Part shown: piece after piece, positions 58,812 to 64,000 of the stretch | Numbering within the stretch: position 1 is the first letter of the stretch | Layout: the number at the start of each line of letters is the position of its first letter | Source of the DNA: Grammothele lineata | Taxonomy: Eukaryota > Basidiomycota > Agaricomycetes > Polyporales > Polyporaceae | Length of the DNA: 64,000 nt | NCBI GenBank assembly: GCA_002150815.3 | Contig: NDFF03000325.1 | Coordinates: 1 to 64,000, forward strand | Direction: 5' to 3' | Program-made: the position numbers and the translations under genes | Notes under the pieces: model-generated | Seen by the model: the letters and a program-made list of their open reading frames with translations, nothing else | Told to the model about the DNA's origin: nothing | Database searches by the model: none

Positions 58812-61064
58812 ATGACTCTGGTCTCCTATTTGGACGACAAGGCTCCCATTCTCCTACTTGGCGCCGCTCTGGTTGCGCTCGTCAAGCTCGTACAGATCGT
58901 GCTATACAGGCTGAACACACCCATCGCTCGGCTTCGCGGCCCAGCTCCCCGGAATTGGTTCTACGGCAACGCTAAAGATATCACCGCCACAAGTTCCCAA
59001 GTGCCCCACGAGTGGCTTGAGCAGTATGGACCGACTATGCGCATTCGGTCCATACTTGGCGTAAGTGGAACTAGGGCTCGTCCTTCTGCTCGGAGCGTGC
59101 TCATCGATTGATTCTAGACTTCCCTGCTCTACTCGATAGATACCAAACTCCTCAACCACGTCCTTTCCCACTCTATGGAATTTTATAAGCCAGCCGAAAG
59201 TCGCAACAATCTCGCTAGACTCTTAGGCAAAGGCGAGTACGCCATGTATAGCATCTACCGCGAGCACTGTCTGATCTACTTCATCCAGGTGTCCTTGTCG
59301 CCGAGGGTAACTGACAATATGCCCGCTGTTGTGTACTCCACTGACGTATCATTCCTCTGTAGGCGAGAAACATAAGCAGCAGGTCAGTTTCTTGCTACAT
59401 TCCAAGGCGCCTGTGCTTACGTGGTGTTCCACAGCGGCGAGTCATGGTACGGCGCACTCCCGGTGTTCGCTGTCGACGACACTGACAGACCGCAGAACCC
59501 CGCCTTCGGGCCGGCGCAAGTCCGCGAGCTGACCCAGATTTTCCTGGAAAAATCTTCCCACGTACGCGCATTCCTGACACCCCTGGACTTCCTCGCTAAC
59601 GCTGAGAGACAGCTCTGCGACTACTGGAACGAGAAGGTTGGCTCCGAGGGCTTTGCACGTGTCAACATCATTGAGGGCCTAAGCAAGATGACCCTCGATG
59701 TGATCGGTGTTGCAGGTGCAGACATCCTCCACTTATCATGGCAGCGGTACTCTGCTAACTTTGCATGCTATCGTCGATGTTGAGGTTTCAACTATGAGTT
59801 CGACGCACTGTCTGGAAAGCCGAACCCGCTGAGCAAGGCGTTCGGAGAAGTTACCAAGAGACCGCCTCAGATCGGTTTCCGAGCCATTCTGCGGGACCTC
59901 CTCCCCTTTAAGTCTCTGCTATTTGTAAGCTACCATCGCCGCACGGGATGACCGGAGACTGACTTTTTTTCCGGCGCGATACAGCGTGACGCTCGGGCAA
60001 AGAGGGTCGACAGGGCACAAGTGGTCATGAATGAGATCGGCATGGACATCCTCCGCCAGAAGAAGGCAGAAATCCTGAGCGCGGGCTCGGTCGAGAAGAA
60101 AGACGTCCAGGGCCGCGATCTGCTTACGCTCCTTCTCAAGGCGAACATGGCGACGGACGTTCCCGAAGATCAGCGCTTGACTGATGAAGAGGTCCTTGCC
60201 CGTACGTCTCTGTCCGCCGCCTCACTGGCCGGCCGTTTTCGCTCTTTCCGGAGACTCACCAATTTCACAGAGGTTCCGACATTCCTCATTGCCGGCCACG
60301 AGACCACGAGCACCGCTACGACCTGGTGCCTCTACGCGCTCTGCAAGCACCCTGCCATTCAAGCGCAACTCCGCGCCGAGCTCCTCGCCGTCCCGACCGA
60401 CACGCCCACTATGGAGGAGCTCCACGCGCTCCCGCTGCTCGACCGCGTCGTGCGCGAGACGCTCCGCCTGCACGCGCCTGTGACGGCCTCGAGCCGCGTG
60501 CCCGTGCACGACACCGTGCTCCCGCTCGCGACGCCCGTCACGGACCGCCACGGGAACGTGCTACACGAGTTGCCGATCAGGGCGAACACGCGGATTGTCA
60601 TCCCGATCCTCACCCTCCAGACATCCAAGGAGATTTGGGGCGAGGACGCGTTCGAGTTCAAGTGGGTCTTGATGTATCCTTGCTGCCGAATGGGACGCTG
60701 ATAAAACGGTACCAATCGCAGCCCCGACCGCTGGCTCAATCCGCCCGAAGCGAGTACGAGCGTGCCAGGAGTGTGGGGCCACCTTCTCACATTCCTTGGC
60801 GGCCCACACGCGTGCATTGGTTACCGCTTCTCTCTCGCAGAGTACGTTCCCGCGAACGCCTGATCTGTTACATCGTGCTGACACTGCTCAAACAGGATGA
60901 AGGCCCTCGTCTTTACCCTCATCCGTAACTTTGAGTATGAGCTCGCAGTACCCGTGGACGACATTGTGACTATCGGGCTGTTCATCCAGCGTCCCGCGGT
61001 GCGCGGCGAGCAGGGTAAAGGCCCGCAGCTTCCTTTGCTCGTTCGCCCTGTTAAGAACGCTTGA
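58812..61064 (+). CDS. Cytochrome P450 monooxygenase
   Basis: Twelve exons (58812-59060, 59118-59232, 59289-59306, 59363-59382, 59435-59446, 59496-59561, 59613-59715, 59785-59924, 59985-60201, 60271-60661, 60722-60841, 60896-61064) join to 539 residues. An N-terminal membrane anchor ([20 protein letters not shown]) precedes RLRGPAP. The I-helix is [12 protein letters not shown], the K-helix ETLR, the PERF-type motif PDRW, and the heme loop [10 protein letters not shown] with the Cys ligand. Such enzymes hydroxylate xenobiotics or secondary metabolites in the ER with a P450 reductase. The FLGGPH heme loop (His where most have Arg) is common in several fungal CYP families. Intron 2 uses a GC donor (GCGAGT), and exons of 12, 18 and 20 nt encode the C-helix region (GVLVAEGEKHKQQRRVM). 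Confidence 0.93.
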
Positions 61065-61916
61065 GGGAGTTCCTAATGGGACAGTGCTCAAGAGTATCGT
61101 AGTGAGTTCGTAGACTTGCTTTCGCCCAGATACGTGCACAACAAGTCTACAATAACGCGTGCAGCCTTCGGACCCTTCTTCGTTCCCATAACTAGCATCC
61201 CGTACTATGGTACTCGCCTTTGCCCTGTAGCTTATATGAGTATCTAGCTCGCACGACTTTGGGCGGGCCGTAATTCTCAGAAGTGTCTCTAGAACTTCAC
61301 CGGGCGACGTCTAACGAGGAGCTCTTCCTGAGGGTATGTCTTAAAGAGTCAAGACGTTCGTCACCAGCCGGTGGCGGGCTGCAACTTGAAACAAGGGCAG
61401 TGACCATCCGGTACTTATATACGCTCCCCAAGAGTTCAAAGGTATATCCTGATGCATGATAGGCTAAACATAACAGGTTGTCGGGAACACACTAACGTCA
61501 GATTGTGCACTGTACTGCTGTAGCGGCGGGCCGCCGGGCGTACGGTGGGTTATCTGGTGGCGATGCCTTTGAGCGCTAATCGCCTAATCGCGCCGCCTTC
61601 CAGGCGCTTATACAGTGCAGAAGCTCTAAAGACAGCCTTCCACGACATATTCCTTGACATACCCATCTAGGAGTGGAGCAAAACGTAGAGTACAGGTACG
61701 TCTCTTGTATGTTCAAAAAGTGGATTACAGGTTTTTGCGATGAAACACATACTCAAAAGGGCTCGAGAGTTATGCAGTCACAAAACCGATTTGGGTGTTG
61801 GCAGCGGCGTAAAACGAATTTAGGTGCGTAGGATATACTACGGCGTATGATGGAAGTGCGAGCCGAGTTCATGACTCCAGCGTAAATCCTCAGCCTGAGG
61901 TCCTAGCTCCATCAGC
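61065..61916. other. Tail-to-tail spacer between the P450 and the epoxide hydrolase
   Basis: About 850 bases, no supported gene. Confidence 0.4.
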
Positions 61917-63699
61917 TTACGCATAACCATTCTTTCCGGGAACAACACCGAACGCGCCCCCGCCCTTCCCAAACATCTTCCTGAGATCACCGACTAGCGC
62001 GTCCGGCTGCTCGAACGCGGCGAAGTGCCCGCCTTTGTCATGCTCGCCTCGGAATACCAGCTTCCCTAGCTGGTGTGCCCATCTAAGTGTTTACCATGCA
62101 AAACAGGACGATGGGGGATTAGTAGACGTAGTGGACAGAGGAGAGGAATGCGTCGACCCACGATTTCGGCTGGCGGGCAACTTCCCCGGGGAAGTAGGAC
62201 ACACCGACGGGAACCTTCGTCCACTTGACATCATCGAACGTCAAATAAGAAACGCCGCCCTTCGATTCCTCGTAGTAAATGCGTAGCGAAGCTGTCGGCC
62301 CTGGACGGGAGAACCAATAGACGGAAATCCACTTGAGGACTGTAGGTCATGCAGGACCGTCAGCACACCCAACCCGTTACTGATAGTGCCCCCGAACGCA
62401 CCTTCGTCGTCAGTCCAGGGATATCCGTCCGCCCAATCGACGAGCTTTTCGTAGATCCACGCGAGTAGGCCCACCGGCGAGTCTGCAAGGCCGTATCCGA
62501 GCGTCTGGGGCTTCGTCGCCTGCTCGACCATATATCCGGCGCCTCGTTCAAAGAAGCGTTTCGTCCTCGCTCGGTTCTCCTTTGCGGCTCTAAATGAAAA
62601 AGTAAACATGCCAAGGTAGAGGAGGGGGTGGGAGAAGAAGGTAGGTGTAGGTGCACTGCATAAGTAACAGCGAGACAGCACAAGCGTTTTAGGATCAGTC
62701 TATGAGAGCTCCTATGTGTAGTATTGGACATAGAGGTACGTACAGCGGCATGTTGGTGTGCCAAGCCTTAACGTGTTTGTCCCCGTGTAGGGCGACATTG
62801 TATGCGCCCACCTAGATCATGGGATATAATGTTAACAAGACTCCGGGCAACGACACCTCTGAGCGTGTCAGCGCGTTTAAGGCGACAGTGTTATAACGAT
62901 ACATTGATGTTTCGTGAATAGATTGACGCACCAAATATCCCCAATCGCAGCCTTGGTAAACTGTGCGCATATCAAATGTGTCAGGAGACTCATTGATGCA
63001 TATACCACGAATAGAAACTCACCATATTCGGTATAGCCTAGCGCACACATCAACTTGTTGAAGGCCTGTGGGCGGAGACGGTGAGGTTTTGGTCCGAACA
63101 TTGTACAGCAAATGCTCAGGCTAATACCTCAGCATACTGAGGACAAGCAAAACCCTTTTTCTTCGGAGCTTCGGAGAATCCAAACCCGGGAAGGCTCGGA
63201 GCCACGACGTGAAAGCTAGGATGTTCGGTCGAGTTGTCTGTCAAGAGTAGGAGAATCTTCTCCACTTCAAGGAAGTACCCGGGCCCTATCGTCCACATTG
63301 CGCAAGTTATCGTTCAGCATGACTATATATACCGAGGCCCCGTTAACCGGAGTGAGAAAAGAACTCACAGCCATGTACGAACAGCAGGGGGATTGCATTT
63401 GGGCACTTGCTCCTCTTGTGTACATAGTGGATGTTGAGAGTTCCATGGCCTTCAACGTCTATGTCGCGCGTGAACATCGGAAGCTCGTTGATCTCCGCTT
63501 CGATCTTGCGCCAGTCAAAGTTGTTCTGCCAGCGGGCGACAAGACGCTTGATGTCGGCGAGGGGTGCGCCGTAATCCCAGCCAGCGCCATCGAGCTCGTC
63601 CGGGAAGCGAGCGAGCTCAAGCTTCTTGCGGAGCTGGTCGAGGTCAGCATCTGGCACAGCAATTTTGAAAGGTTTCTCTGAGGAGGCCGAGGACGACAT
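61917..63699 (-). CDS. Epoxide hydrolase, alpha/beta-hydrolase fold
   Basis: Exons 63369-63699, 63128-63285, 63023-63065, 62932-62960, 62744-62811, 62402-62655, 62128-62339 and 61917-62069 join to 415 residues in one open frame. The N-terminal epoxide hydrolase lid region ([40 protein letters not shown]) precedes the oxyanion motif HGWPG and [11 protein letters not shown]. The nucleophile Asp lies in QGCDWG (most relatives have QGGDWG), and the catalytic His in [11 protein letters not shown]. The enzyme opens epoxides to diols, mainly in detoxification. It is convergent with the P450, whose epoxide products it could in principle consume. Exon 4 is only 29 nt and carries the nucleophile. The last intron donor is GTCTAC, an unusual site kept because it alone preserves phase. 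Confidence 0.9.
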
Positions 63700-64000
63700 G
63701 GGTGACAGAGATTTCCGATAGAGATGGTGGGTCGTCGAGCGGTCGTGATGGTTGGAGAGAGACGTTGAAGGTAATGTATGCTTAGGTAGCCATGAGACCT
63801 GCGTTCATTCAATGACACAGTGACCGGGCCCGAAGGCTGATCTCATCGCCGGGCCCGGACGCGTTATGACTCGCAGCATTCCATCGCGTGCGATTTGCGG
63901 TGCCGTTGCCGCGACATTACGCAGATGCGTACCGAATCAGCATGAGCTTGTGCTATGAAGAAAGCAGAGACTAGCGCGCACATGACGCGACAGAGACTCA
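63700..64000. other. Upstream flank of the epoxide hydrolase to the window edge
   Basis: About 300 bases containing the presumed promoter. Nothing further identified. Confidence 0.4.

Overview
The window is nuclear DNA from a filamentous basidiomycete, most likely an Agaricomycete close to the Polyporales. Genes are split by many short GT-AG introns of 48-120 bases, and the proteins are typical of that group: a large BTB/POZ-like family, two velvet regulators, Zn2Cys6 remnants, a cysteine-bearing small secreted protein, a multi-intron P450 and an epoxide hydrolase. I derived exon boundaries by reading splice sites and checking that every joined reading frame stays open. No search was run.

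Layout. 0-10 kb: the 3' tip of an unknown gene, velvet gene 1 (+), then two minus-strand BTB paralogs (BTB-1 and the broken BTB-2) that share a duplicated upstream segment. 10-25 kb: a zinc alcohol dehydrogenase, a Zn2Cys6 DNA-binding fragment (+), a PhyH-like dioxygenase, a large Pro/Ser-rich protein, a CCHC-motif protein and a small secreted protein; all but the fragment are on the minus strand. 25-38 kb: a 3.5 kb gene-poor stretch, then five plus-strand BTB genes (BTB-3 to BTB-7). 38-47 kb, minus strand: an FAD monooxygenase, an ATRIP/Rad26-like checkpoint protein and velvet gene 2, with a decayed second Zn2Cys6 fragment (+) between the last two. 49-53 kb: BTB-8 and BTB-9 (+). 53-64 kb: UPF2/NMD2 (-), a P450 (+) and an epoxide hydrolase (-).

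The main signal is the nine-member BTB family. Every copy has a penultimate exon of exactly 125 nt carrying a CxxC motif (lost only in BTB-2), then a tiny last exon that encodes only Arg/Lys-Thr-Ile (plus His in BTB-1 and BTB-2) before the stop. Six copies form three repeats of one two-gene unit (a long-first-exon type followed about 2.3-2.4 kb later by a 39-nt-first-exon type). The third unit is separated from the others by about 11.5 kb of single-copy genes. BTB-2 has a nonsense codon at a conserved Trp and has lost a Cys, so the family is expanding and losing members.

The two velvet genes are paralogs with matching intron positions. The other genes are mostly housekeeping (UPF2, ATRIP-like) or oxidative metabolism (ADH, PhyH, FMO, P450, epoxide hydrolase). 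They do not form an obvious biosynthetic cluster, because no backbone synthase is present.
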